This document shows, piece by piece, positions 9,347-17,931 of a stretch of DNA of 64,000 nt. The notes below the pieces were generated by a model. The model saw nothing but the letters and a program-made list of their open reading frames with translations, had not been told where the DNA came from and searched no databases. Every line of letters begins with the position of its first letter. Positions within the stretch are counted from its first letter, which is position 1. Position numbers and translations under genes: made by a program. The DNA comes from Fibrobacter sp. (GTDB lineage: Bacteria > Fibrobacterota > Fibrobacteria > Fibrobacterales > Fibrobacteraceae): positions 62,001-126,000 of the forward strand of contig JAFXRC010000043.1 of assembly GCA_017526585.1 (NCBI GenBank), read 5' to 3'.

Positions 9347-9415
9347 TTGAAATTTTGACAAAACTAAATCCCCGAATAGGGGATTTTTTCGTGCTACAGG
9401 ATTTAATTTTAGATT
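9347..9415 (+). promoter_or_regulatory. Operator-promoter module of the GH127 gene
   Basis: Operator TTGAAA-TTT-TGACAA at 9347-9361 has centre 9354 and matches the consensus at 10 of 12 positions. The -10 TAGATT at 9410-9415, followed by GG, lies 56 bp downstream. The same variant with the same spacing precedes the GH39-like gene (31611-31679). Confidence 0.5.
9366..9389 (+). terminator. Terminator of the first regulator-lipoprotein operon
   Basis: AAATCCCC (9366-9373) pairs with GGGGATTT (9379-9386) around GAATA, followed by further T residues. Confidence 0.85.
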
Positions 9416-9448
9416 GGTTGGCTTGTGCTGGAAAAAGGATGGTACGAG

Positions 9449-12133
9449 ATGTTTGGAATCAAAATCAATCGCATGGCTTGCGTTGCCCTTGCTGCAATGG
9501 GATGTTGGTATGCTCAGGGGCATACGCAGGACCTGCTTTACCCCGACATGTTCGCCTTGGGCGATGTGCAGCTGCTCGATGGTCCGCTGAAGGAGCGCCA
9601 GGACCTGAATGTTGAAACGCTGCTCGCCTACGATACGGACAAGCTGATTGCGCCGTTTTACGAAGAGGCGGGGATGAAGCCGAAGGCTAGCAAGTTTTCG
9701 AACTGGGCGGGTCTCGATGGCCATGTGCTGGGGCATTACCTGAGTGCCTTGGCGATGCAGTATGCGGCAACCGGCGACGAACTCATCAAGGAACGGCTGG
9801 AGTATGTGCTGAGCGAACTCAAGACAATTCAGGATTACAATTCCAGGGACAACAATTTCAAGGGTTACCTGAGCGGCGTTCCGAACGGGAAGCAGATGTG
9901 GCTCAAGTTCAAGAGTGGAAACGCGGGCGCACAGAACGGCTATTGGGTGCCGTGGTACAACATTCACAAGACTTTTGCGGGCCTCCGCGATGCCTACATT
10001 TATGGCGGCTATGAACAGGCGAAGACGATGTTCCTTGCCCTTTGCGACTGGGGCCTTACGATTACGGGCGGTCTCAACGACAACGCCATGGAATCGATGC
10101 TTGGTACGGAACATGGCGGCATGGATGAGGTCTACGCCGATGCATACGCACTGACGAAAAACGAAAAGTACCTGAAAGAGGCCAAGCGCTGGTCGCACAA
10201 GTGGCTTTTAAACGCGATGGCGGCTGGGAATGATAACCTGACGAATATCCACGCGAATACGCAGGTGCCGAAAGTCGTGGGTTTTGCACGTATCGCGGAA
10301 CTCACGAACGATGCCACTTATGTAAAGGGCTCCGAATACTTCTGGGATCGCGTGGTGAACAAAAGGAGCATCGCGATTGGCGGCAACAGCATTTCGGAAC
10401 ATTTCCCGGCGCTCGACAATCACAAGAAGTATGTGGAGGAACGCGAAGGACCGGAATCTTGCAACACCTACAATATGCTCAAATTGACGGAACGCCTGTT
10501 CAATATGGACCATGACGCCAAGCAGGCGGACTTTTACGAACGTGCGCTCTTTAACCATATCTTATCCACAATACATCCAAAACATGGCGGGTACGTGTAC
10601 TTCACTCCTGCGCGTCCCCGCCATTATCGGGTGTATTCCAAGGTGAATGCGGCCATGTGGTGCTGCGTGGGTTCCGGAATGGAAAACCCGACGAAATACA
10701 GCCAGTTTATTTATACGAAGGACGGCGACGACCTTTATGTAAATTTGTTTGCTGCGTCGCTGCTAAATTGGAAAAATAAGAAGGTAACTATTAAGCAGGA
10801 AACGGCTTTCCCGAAGGGCGAATCGGCGAAGTTTACCGTGACAGGTAGTGGCAGTTTCGATATGAAAATCCGTCACCCCTACTGGGTAAAGGAAGGCGAA
10901 TTCAAGGTTGTCGTGAACGGCGATACCGTCGTGAAAAAGTCAGAGCCCTCCAGCTATGTTTCTGCGGGAAAATCGTGGAAGTCGGGCGACGTAATTGAGG
11001 TGCTGTTCCCGATGTACACGCACACCGAAGATTTGCCGGGCGTGAGCGACTATGTGGCGCTTTTGCACGGACCGATTGTACTTTCGGCGAAGACCGGGAC
11101 CGAAAATCTGAACGGCCTTGTGGCCGATGACGGTCGCTGGAGCCATATTGCGTCGGGCGCGTTGCAGTCGCTGGATCAGGCGCCGATGCTTGCGAGCAAG
11201 AAGGAAGAAATCCCGTCGAAGGTAGAACCAGTGAAGGGCGAACCGATGCACTTTAAGGCACCGTATCTGTTTGCAAACAAGAAGGATGCAAACCTGTTGC
11301 TGGAGCCGTTCTACGAAGTGCATGACGCCCGCTACATGATGTACTGGATGGTGCTTACAGACCCCTCGATTCTCGAACGCCTGAAAAAGGAGCAGGAAGA
11401 GGCTTTGGCGCTCGACGAGAAGACTGTAGATAAAGTGGCGCCCGGCGAGCAGCAGCCCGAAGTGGACCACAAGATGAAAACGGAAAATTCTTCGACGGGA
11501 ACGCATCAGGGTGAATTCTACCGCGACGCGGGCAAGTGCAGCGGCGGCGATGGCGGACTCATCAGCTATGAATTTGAGACGAACAGCGAAGATTCGCTGA
11601 GCCTGATGGTTCGCTACTGGGGCAATGAGGGCTGTACCCGCGAATTCGACATCAAGATTGATGACGAAAAGCTCGTGACCGAAAATATCTCGGGCAAGTG
11701 GAACAAGGACGAATTCGTGAACGTGACTTACCCGATTCCAGACAATATGGTGAAGGGTAAGAAGATCGTGCGCATCTCGTTTATGGCAAGTTCGGGAATG
11801 GTGGGCGGCATCTATAGCGTGCGTCTGCTGCGCAACAAGCCCAAGCCTGAGGAACCTCCGCAGGTAATTGCCGCGAAGCCGGTCGCTCGCCCCGATTTGA
11901 AGGCGCGCATTATGGGCGGCGAACTGCAGATTGCGGTAGACAAGCCGCTTTCGCAGGGTTATACCGCTCGAATCTACGGCGTGAACGGTCGCCTGGTCAA
12001 GTCGCATGCACTGCCGGCGGGGCAATCCGCCTTCAGCATCGGCATCGCCGACATGAAAAGCGGTACGTACATTCTGAAAATCCAGCGCGACGGTTTCAGC
12101 TACGGCACCACGATTTTCAGGAAGGATCGATGA
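9449..12133 (+). CDS. Secreted GH127 beta-L-arabinofuranosidase-type enzyme (DUF1680)
   Basis: This enzyme probably removes beta-linked L-arabinofuranose from pectin, extensin or arabinoxylan side chains. ATG 9449 is preferred over the in-frame GTG at 9425; AAAAAGGATGG lies upstream, and the protein then starts Met-Phe-Gly like its neighbours. A signal peptide precedes residue 25. The (alpha/alpha)6 barrel shows the metal/catalytic residues expected of GH127: Glu and Cys in EGPESCNTYN (about 335-345) and the Cys pair at about 405-406 (WCCVGSGMENP). Beta domains follow, then a tail with IYGVNGRLVKS and GTYILKIQ, typical of T9SS-like sorting domains. The length of about 895 residues is usual for long family members. 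Substrate is inferred from the family. Confidence 0.9.
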   Translation: MFGIKINRMACVALAAMGCWYAQGHTQDLLYPDMFALGDVQLLDGPLKERQDLNVETLLAYDTDKLIAPFYEEAGMKPKASKFSNWAGLDGHVLGHYLSALAMQYAATGDELIKERLEYVLSELKTIQDYNSRDNNFKGYLSGVPNGKQMWLKFKSGNAGAQNGYWVPWYNIHKTFAGLRDAYIYGGYEQAKTMFLALCDWGLTITGGLNDNAMESMLGTEHGGMDEVYADAYALTKNEKYLKEAKRWSHKWLLNAMAAGNDNLTNIHANTQVPKVVGFARIAELTNDATYVKGSEYFWDRVVNKRSIAIGGNSISEHFPALDNHKKYVEEREGPESCNTYNMLKLTERLFNMDHDAKQADFYERALFNHILSTIHPKHGGYVYFTPARPRHYRVYSKVNAAMWCCVGSGMENPTKYSQFIYTKDGDDLYVNLFAASLLNWKNKKVTIKQETAFPKGESAKFTVTGSGSFDMKIRHPYWVKEGEFKVVVNGDTVVKKSEPSSYVSAGKSWKSGDVIEVLFPMYTHTEDLPGVSDYVALLHGPIVLSAKTGTENLNGLVADDGRWSHIASGALQSLDQAPMLASKKEEIPSKVEPVKGEPMHFKAPYLFANKKDANLLLEPFYEVHDARYMMYWMVLTDPSILERLKKEQEEALALDEKTVDKVAPGEQQPEVDHKMKTENSSTGTHQGEFYRDAGKCSGGDGGLISYEFETNSEDSLSLMVRYWGNEGCTREFDIKIDDEKLVTENISGKWNKDEFVNVTYPIPDNMVKGKKIVRISFMASSGMVGGIYSVRLLRNKPKPEEPPQVIAAKPVARPDLKARIMGGELQIAVDKPLSQGYTARIYGVNGRLVKSHALPAGQSAFSIGIADMKSGTYILKIQRDGFSYGTTIFRKDR

Positions 12134-12188
12134 TAAATCATACCACTTGGTAATTGAGTCGAGCCCGGTTGAGTCGGGCTTCTACTGT

Positions 12189-13502
12189 TTATGCTAAAAA
12201 TTTCTCAAACAGCTCTGCCATAGGTGCGGGACTGCTGAGTAAATTCCCGTTTTGCTGCAGGTTCTGCATTGAAAAACGGAAACGGTGCTTTGGGGAAAAC
12301 TTTTCGTTATACACGGTAAGGCTCTTGCCGCTGATGCAACTTTCCGCCTTTACTTCGATTGGTATAATTTCGTCGTTCCATTGTATGACGAATTCCACTT
12401 CGGCTCTAGAATCTGCAGACCAATAATACGGATTGGAGTCAAGTATGGGTAGTAATGATTGCAGTACGGCGTTTTCTGCGAGTGCGCCCTTGAATTCGGT
12501 GTAATTTGCCACGGGATCCATGATGATGCTTGCCGGTAGTTTTGCTAGTCTTCTCAAAAGTCCGCAGTCAGAGGAGTAAACCTTAAAGATGTTTGACTCG
12601 GCGTAAGCAGAAAGCGGCATGGATGGCTTTGTGATGTTGCATACTCGATGTATCATTCCGGCGCTTTCTAGCCAAAGCAGGGCGTCTTCGTAATCCTTGG
12701 AACGGGCTCCGGGGCGTACTACCTTAAATATGAACTTGCGGTTCTCTTTTGCAAGCTGTGATGGAAGGCTTTTCCAAATGGCCTGAATGCGAGGAATTTC
12801 TTTTGAGTCTGCGTATTTAGAAAAATCAAGTTCGTACATATCGAGGATTCCCTGGAGAATTTCGTCGATTGCGACGGCACCTTTGTTTTCTAGCATAGCT
12901 TTAGCTGCTTCTGGCATACCTCCGCAAATCATATAGCGCTTGTATTCGAGAATTAGTTTATTCAATATGATGGACGGTAGGTGCTCGGCTTTGGTCAACG
13001 AGTTGACAAACTCAAATGTTTTTTCGTCGGATGTCCGCAAAAATTCCATAAAGGAGATGGGGTGCATTCGAACTACCTTGACTTTTCCGACAGGAACGGT
13101 CATCTTGCGTTTGCGGACGGCGACTCCTAGGAGAGAGCCTGCTGCGATAATATGATAATTCGGAGCGTCTTCGCAGAAATATTTGAGGCTGTTCAAAGCT
13201 TCTTCACATTCCTGTATTTCATCAAAAATTAGAAGTGTTTTTCCTGCAATTAGGGGAACATTGGTATAAGAAGTAAGCTCGTGGATGATTCTTGCTGGAT
13301 CCTTGGAGGTTTGAAATGCTGTCTTGACTTCGGGCTGCTTGTCGAAATTGAAGGTCGCAGTATACTCAAAACATTCCCTGCCGAAGGTCTCGGCGGCCCA
13401 TGTTTTTCCTATTTGACGAGCTCCCATAAGCAGTAAAGGCTTGCGTTCTGCGTTGTCCTTCCAGCTTTTGAAAAAATTTATAATTTCTCTTCTGATAATC
13501 AT
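12189..13502 (-). CDS. AAA ATPase with DUF4143 domain
   Basis: This cytoplasmic ATPase belongs to the widespread AAA_14/DUF4143 group of unknown role. Walker A is GARQIGKTW at about residues 27-35. Walker B/sensor motifs are FDEIQECEEAL (about 92-102) and IIAAGSLLG (about 118-126). The DUF4143 C-terminal region holds Glu-Val-Glu-Phe-Val-Ile-Gln-Trp and PIEVKAE, which recall a nuclease-like PD-(D/E)XK core. It is encoded against the surrounding + strand genes in an AT-richer patch. There is no clear Shine-Dalgarno before ATG 13502. A TAATGT box sits 7-12 nt upstream, so the mRNA may have almost no leader. Confidence 0.9.
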   Translation of the reverse strand: MIIRREIINFFKSWKDNAERKPLLLMGARQIGKTWAAETFGRECFEYTATFNFDKQPEVKTAFQTSKDPARIIHELTSYTNVPLIAGKTLLIFDEIQECEEALNSLKYFCEDAPNYHIIAAGSLLGVAVRKRKMTVPVGKVKVVRMHPISFMEFLRTSDEKTFEFVNSLTKAEHLPSIILNKLILEYKRYMICGGMPEAAKAMLENKGAVAIDEILQGILDMYELDFSKYADSKEIPRIQAIWKSLPSQLAKENRKFIFKVVRPGARSKDYEDALLWLESAGMIHRVCNITKPSMPLSAYAESNIFKVYSSDCGLLRRLAKLPASIIMDPVANYTEFKGALAENAVLQSLLPILDSNPYYWSADSRAEVEFVIQWNDEIIPIEVKAESCISGKSLTVYNEKFSPKHRFRFSMQNLQQNGNLLSSPAPMAELFEKFLA

Positions 13503-13514
13503 AGTTTGACATTA

Positions 13515-13559
13515 TTTGGTGCAGATTTGTGTATTGAATATACATTTTTTTGCACCAAA
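13515..13559. promoter_or_regulatory. 45-bp concentric dyad between divergent genes
   Basis: Outer arms TTTGGTGCA (13515-13523) and TGCACCAAA (13551-13559) and inner arms TGTAT (13530-13534) and ATACA (13540-13544) share the same centre, 13537. The dyad lies between the divergent DUF4143 ATPase and FISUMP lipoprotein genes and abuts the ATPase's probable -10. It could be an operator or an RNA hairpin. Confidence 0.5.
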
Positions 13560-13686
13560 AAGTGTGTTTTTTTCAAAAAAGGCCGAAAATCTCATAAACA
13601 ATTGACTTTTTTTCTTTTTTGGTTACATTTGGTGTAAGATCAAATAAAAGTTCCCGTTCTCGTTGGATATGTGGAAAAGGCTGTCG

Positions 13687-15018
13687 ATGACTATGAAAAA
13701 TAATGTTCTTCTTGCGTCCTGTGGTCTACTTGCTGTTACCCTTGTAGCTTGTGGTGGTGAATCGGGTGGTTCTCCGACGCAGTCAAATTCTGAAGGCATT
13801 CAGAATGGATATAATTCTTTCGGAAATACTTTGACTGATTCTCGTGACGGTCAGGTTTATAGAACTGTAACCATTGGTGAACAAACCTGGATGGCTGAAA
13901 ACCTGAACTATGCAATGGATGGTAGCTATTGCTATGATGACGATCCTGCAAATTGTGCTAAATATGGAAGACTTTATACATGGTCGGTTTCAAAAACTGC
14001 TTGCCCTTCAGGATGGCATCTGCCTACAAAAGATGACTGGTGGACTCTGTTCGATTTGGTGAATGAGGCCTATCCTGATAGTGCCAAATGGGCTTTACTT
14101 GCGAAGGGGTATGATCACTGGCCCAAGGCGTTTGACGCCTATGGTTTTTCTGCCTTGCCTGCGGGTGAGGGTGGCTTTTATGGAGAATTAACTAGGAACC
14201 TTGGGTACAAGTGGCTGAACCATACGGCTTTTTTTCAGATATCGACTTCATCTTGCTCGGTTTCGTGTGATCTTGTGTGCTTAGATGATGACTGCGCAGC
14301 AGTGTTTTTGCCAAACAATAGTCCTACTAGCGCGCTTTCGATTCGTTGCCTAAAAAATGATGCATTCTATCAGGAGCCTTCCCAATCGTCTGCAAAATCG
14401 AGCAGTAGTTTTGAAATTTCTTCGAACTCTGCAGAGGACTCCTGTGTCGATTCAAAATCGGTTTCGTGTCCCGAACAATCTGAATTAGGCACAATTTGTG
14501 ATAATCGTGATGGCAAAATATATAAAGTAGTAACTATTGGTACGCAAACATGGATGATTGAAAATCTGAACTTTAGTTCTTGTGATATTAAAGGTTTTTG
14601 TTACGATAACGATCCTAATAACTGCAACCAATATGGTCGCCTCTACTCTTGGACTGATGTGATGGGACTTGATAAATCTTACCAGAATAAATACTCCAAT
14701 CTGACAGGTTTGCAGCAGGGTATTTGTCCCCAAGGATTCCACATACCGTCTAATGTTGAAGTTGATGAGTTAATTACTTTCGTAGATGCAAATGGCGGTG
14801 ATGCTTATCTACTTGCGATAATGTTCGGTGGAAAAAAATCTTCTTCGGACTTTAGTGATTTAGACAAAAAGGCTTACTTTTGGACTACTGATGAAGATCA
14901 CTCGGATTTCGGTAGTCCGAACAATGTCATTATCTGGACTTATTCGGAGGCTTTCGGTTTTGGTGGTGGTTCCGTATTCAAGGACAGTGGACTTTCTGCC
15001 CGCTGTGTGAAAGACTAA
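13687..15018 (+). CDS. Lipoprotein with two FISUMP (TIGR02145) domains
   Basis: AAAAGG lies 6 nt before ATG 13687; ATG 13693 and 13669 are alternatives. The signal sequence ends Leu-Val-Ala-Cys-Gly, a lipobox. Two copies of the Fibrobacter major paralogous domain follow. The first (about 45-225) has VTIGEQTWMAENLNY, CYDDDPANC, YGRLYTW and CPSGWHLPT. The second (about 275-440) has VTIGTQTWMIENLNF, CYDNDPNNC, YGRLYSW and CPQGFHIPS. They are joined by a Ser-rich linker. The family is expanded in Fibrobacter and has no established function. The gene is AT-richer than the enzyme genes around it. Confidence 0.85.
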   Translation: MTMKNNVLLASCGLLAVTLVACGGESGGSPTQSNSEGIQNGYNSFGNTLTDSRDGQVYRTVTIGEQTWMAENLNYAMDGSYCYDDDPANCAKYGRLYTWSVSKTACPSGWHLPTKDDWWTLFDLVNEAYPDSAKWALLAKGYDHWPKAFDAYGFSALPAGEGGFYGELTRNLGYKWLNHTAFFQISTSSCSVSCDLVCLDDDCAAVFLPNNSPTSALSIRCLKNDAFYQEPSQSSAKSSSSFEISSNSAEDSCVDSKSVSCPEQSELGTICDNRDGKIYKVVTIGTQTWMIENLNFSSCDIKGFCYDNDPNNCNQYGRLYSWTDVMGLDKSYQNKYSNLTGLQQGICPQGFHIPSNVEVDELITFVDANGGDAYLLAIMFGGKKSSSDFSDLDKKAYFWTTDEDHSDFGSPNNVIIWTYSEAFGFGGGSVFKDSGLSARCVKD

Positions 15019-15057
15019 ATGTTTTCTACAATAATCAATTTAAATAGGCCAAAACAT

Positions 15058-15543
15058 ATGAAAGATGAATCCTACATTTCTATAAAACTTCCTAGCTTGG
15101 AGGAATTGATAAAGCGAGAACCTTGTGTTTGTTTGAATATTCGAATGGAAAATGATAGTGCTCCTCCGTTCTCTCAAAAAGCGATAGATTGTGCAAAAGG
15201 TTATGCTGGTGAAAAAGGTGTCTACGTTCATCTTTGGAAGAAACGTGCAGGAGTGTTTGTTGTCCGATATGTTGGTCAGACAAGTAAATCTTTTAGAAAA
15301 CGGTTGAATTGGGAATTGTCCTTGCAACATAAAGCCTGTTCAAAAGAGTTTATTGAAGGCATGAAAAGACATGTTAATCAAAAAGACATTTATACAGTCT
15401 TTTTTAGCGACGAAGATATCGTTAAAATGATTACCGCATCTAAAAAAATCGAAAAACAAAAAGATTCGCTTCGGTTGCTTTTTGAACAAGCTATGGTTAT
15501 TGCTTATAAATCTAAGGATTTGTTAAATGTTCATAAAGGGTAA
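15058..15543 (+). CDS. GIY-YIG-like domain protein
   Basis: This is a small cytoplasmic protein of about 161 residues. It has the GIY-YIG order: Gly-Val-Tyr-Val (about 46-49), then RYVGQTSKSFRKRL (about 60-73) and a late Glu-Gln-Ala-Met ... LLNVHKG. These fit the Tyr, Arg and Glu positions of GIY-YIG endonucleases. I use ATG 15058, preceded by AATAGG; ATG 15019, immediately after the previous stop, would add 13 residues. It lies between two lipoprotein genes and probably shares their transcript. No other domain is visible, so a stand-alone nuclease or nuclease-like fold is all that can be said. Confidence 0.6.
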   Translation: MKDESYISIKLPSLEELIKREPCVCLNIRMENDSAPPFSQKAIDCAKGYAGEKGVYVHLWKKRAGVFVVRYVGQTSKSFRKRLNWELSLQHKACSKEFIEGMKRHVNQKDIYTVFFSDEDIVKMITASKKIEKQKDSLRLLFEQAMVIAYKSKDLLNVHKG

Positions 15544-15547
15544 TGAA

Positions 15548-16066
15548 ATGTTGAAGCACCTGTCGGTCATCGTTATAATTGCTTGTGCTTTTATTGTCCT
15601 GAATGCGTGTAGCGGCTATGGCGATGGGGGTACGGGTGCTGGTTATGGAACTGGCAACACTGAATGGGACTATCAGGAGCAGAATAATTCCGAAGAGGCT
15701 GCTTCGGGAAAAATATGTACGGTAAGTACGGATTATCGCACCTATATTCAGTCAAATTTTAAGAAGGCTTATATTGAAGGGCGTCTTATAGATGGATGTG
15801 GAGTGACATCCTATCTCAAAAAAAGTGGAAGCCGTATATCGATGTCAATATCATACAATGGTTGTCCATCAAGCTATATCAATTCTCAATGTAATGGATT
15901 GAAGTCCGCTGCCAAAGAAGATTCAGAATATGAAGTTGCTGTTTCGTGTACGAGTAACACAATTGAAGCTGTTGTTCCGACAGCGGCTGTGGTTGGTGAC
16001 GAGACTTTTAGTGATTATGCTGAATATTTAGTGGATGTCTGTAAGCAGGCTAATGAAAAATTATGA
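15548..16066 (+). CDS. Small lipoprotein of unknown function
   Basis: AGGGTAATGAA directly precedes ATG 15548, 4 nt after the preceding stop. The signal sequence ends Leu-Asn-Ala-Cys-Ser, a lipobox. The mature part is about 150 residues, begins Gly/Thr-rich, and contains several Cys residues (ICTVSTDY, DGCGVTSY, NGCPSSY, SCTSN, DVCKQ) that could form disulfides. I do not recognise the family. It is the last gene of the AT-rich patch. Confidence 0.7.
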   Translation: MLKHLSVIVIIACAFIVLNACSGYGDGGTGAGYGTGNTEWDYQEQNNSEEAASGKICTVSTDYRTYIQSNFKKAYIEGRLIDGCGVTSYLKKSGSRISMSISYNGCPSSYINSQCNGLKSAAKEDSEYEVAVSCTSNTIEAVVPTAAVVGDETFSDYAEYLVDVCKQANEKL

Positions 16067-16084
16067 AAAAATAACTAACCCCCT

Positions 16085-16155
16085 TTGACAACTTGTCAAT
16101 AGAATCTCCTTTTAGGGGGTTCTTTTTTTGTGCTTTTTAAGGTAATTTATAGCTA
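16085..16155 (+). promoter_or_regulatory. Operator-promoter module of the GH5 gene
   Basis: A perfect dyad TTGACA-ACT-TGTCAA lies at 16085-16099, centre 16092. The -10-like TAGCTA at 16150-16155, followed by GG, lies 58 bp downstream. The T-rich tract of the intervening terminator occupies the -35 position. Confidence 0.65.
16101..16130 (+). terminator. Terminator between the small lipoprotein and GH5 genes
   Basis: An imperfect hairpin (AGAATCTCC against GGGGGTTCT) is followed by TTTTTTTG. Confidence 0.7.
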
Positions 16156-16186
16156 GGTTAGTTTGGCGGGAGGAAAGGAAGGTGTC

Positions 16187-17851
16187 ATGATGTTTGGTTT
16201 TAAGGTCAGGCAGGTTGCCTGTGGTATTTTGGCTGCAATGGCCATTTCGACGGTAAATTCTTTTGCCGTTACGAGTCAGTTCCGCGGTGTCAACTGGGCG
16301 GATAAGCGCGATAATTTTGTGTCTGACGTGCTGGTGCTTTCGGGCTTAAGCCTTTCGGACAATTACCAGTCGGCGTCGGTGGCTGCCGAACGCGTCATAG
16401 GACAGTTCCAGGAGCTGTTCGGTACGAACAGCGTGCGCATGCCGGTGAACGAACCGACGGTTCTCAAAGCGTTCGATATGTATTCCGGCGCCTTGGATGT
16501 GGCTCTCAAGCATGGCCGCCTGGTGATGGGCTACTGGGGCCCTGCACAGCCCTCTGGTCCGAAGAACATGGACGACTGGTGGAAAATGTGGGCGAGAATC
16601 GTCGAAAAGTATGGCGATCATCCGAACGCCTACTTTGAAATTTTCAACGAACCGCACATGTACAGCAAGGACGAACTGCGAAACTTGTATGCAACATGGC
16701 TTGAAAAGTTCCCGAATGTGCCGCGCGACCATATTCTGCTCGACGGTTCGGGTCTTGCCTGGAACGTACCCGACATTGCCGATGACCCGCGTTTCGAAGG
16801 CTGCCTTTTTGCGGTGCACGAATATACCTTCTGGAACATGAGCATTACCACCGAACAGGGCTGGAAAAACAGCTTCAAGGGCAAGGTGGGCAAGTACATA
16901 GACCGCACGGTGTGTACGGAATGGGGCGGTGCCATGAGCCCTGGCGACAAGGCGGGTGTGCATTACGACTACATGGACTATAATTCTACTCCGACCAACT
17001 ACTTCATGGCTTACATCCGCGGCATGTCGGACCAGCTGCGCGAATGGGAGATGGGCAGCTTCTACTGGCCGGGGCTTCGCGATGGCGACTGGTACAGCAT
17101 GACCAAGCGCACCGGCGAAGGGGCGAACATCAAGCTTGAAATCGTGAATCAGTCGGGCGTGGACCGCATGAAGATGGCCTGGGCCGACACGGTCGAGACC
17201 AATCCGCCAGAGCGTAAGGCGTATGGCGGCGAAGCCGCAGCGATTCCAGGTATCATCGAGGCCGAAAATTACGACGAGGGTGGTAACCGCTTCAGCTTCT
17301 ACGACAAGGATGCATCCAACAAGGGCGAAACTTATCGCGAAGACGCCGTGGATGTTGTGACCCTCGATGGCGCGACTTGCAACGGTGGCGCTTGCAAGGG
17401 CTACGCGATTGGTTACACCGAAGCGGGCGAGTGGCTTGAATATAGTGTGAAAGTCGCTGCCGATGGCAAGTACGGCGTTCGCGCGAATGTGGCGACGGCT
17501 TCTGAGACTTCGAAAATCCAGCTGCTTGTCGACGGAAAGGCTGTTAGCGATACGGTTACAATCGAAAAAGTCGACACGACCTGGAATGTGTACAAGGAAG
17601 TCGATATTGGCGCGGTGGACCTTACTGCGGGTGAGCACATTTTGAGGCTTGCCATTGCAGGTAGCTATGTGAATGTGGACTGGCTCCAGTTCTGCGAAGG
17701 CGAAAAGTGCGAATCGTCTATGGGAATTCGCTGGGCCTCGCCTGCGGCTGCGCACGGTGCCTTGGCTCCGCGACTTGTCAAGAAGAACAATGCCCTTTTC
17801 ATTGAAAAGAATGGGCTGCGCTTCGACCTGACGGGCCACAGAATCCGCTAG
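16187..17851 (+). CDS. Secreted GH5 glycoside hydrolase with CBM6
   Basis: This is a secreted clan-A endo-hydrolase of a beta-glucan or beta-mannan type backbone; the substrate cannot be read from the sequence. GGAAGG precedes ATG 16187, with ATG 16190 an equally possible start. A signal peptide ends near Asn-Ser-Phe-Ala. In the GH5 barrel the acid/base is Glu at about 155 (EIFNEPH) and the nucleophile Glu at about 245 (CTEWGGAMS). CBM6 spans about 350-500, with IEAENYDEGG and GEWLEYSV. The last 30 residues (Ala-Pro-Arg-Leu-Val-Lys-Lys to FDLTGHRIR) match the GH27 tail. It carries the shared operator upstream. Confidence 0.88.
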   Translation: MMFGFKVRQVACGILAAMAISTVNSFAVTSQFRGVNWADKRDNFVSDVLVLSGLSLSDNYQSASVAAERVIGQFQELFGTNSVRMPVNEPTVLKAFDMYSGALDVALKHGRLVMGYWGPAQPSGPKNMDDWWKMWARIVEKYGDHPNAYFEIFNEPHMYSKDELRNLYATWLEKFPNVPRDHILLDGSGLAWNVPDIADDPRFEGCLFAVHEYTFWNMSITTEQGWKNSFKGKVGKYIDRTVCTEWGGAMSPGDKAGVHYDYMDYNSTPTNYFMAYIRGMSDQLREWEMGSFYWPGLRDGDWYSMTKRTGEGANIKLEIVNQSGVDRMKMAWADTVETNPPERKAYGGEAAAIPGIIEAENYDEGGNRFSFYDKDASNKGETYREDAVDVVTLDGATCNGGACKGYAIGYTEAGEWLEYSVKVAADGKYGVRANVATASETSKIQLLVDGKAVSDTVTIEKVDTTWNVYKEVDIGAVDLTAGEHILRLAIAGSYVNVDWLQFCEGEKCESSMGIRWASPAAAHGALAPRLVKKNNALFIEKNGLRFDLTGHRIR

Positions 17852-17870
17852 AAAATTTCACATCCTAAAA

Positions 17871-17897
17871 AAGAACTCCCCAAAGGGGAGTTCTTTT
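17871..17897 (+). terminator. Terminator of the GH5 gene
   Basis: An 11-bp perfect stem (AAGAACTCCCC with GGGGAGTTCTT, loop AAA) is followed by TT. It lies between convergent genes and may act in both directions. Confidence 0.85.
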
Positions 17898-17931
17898 GCG
17901 TAAACGCGTGATGGAATTGCTTCGGTTTGTT

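Noticed and set aside
12189..16066. Accessory patch as an insertion sequence or prophage
   Set aside because: No transposase, integrase, terminal inverted repeats or target-site duplication could be found.
16085..16090. Reading TTGACA of the shared dyads as ordinary -35 boxes
   Set aside because: No -10 lies 15-19 bp downstream in these places; a terminator usually starts there instead. A constant -10 is found about 57 bp after the dyad centre.
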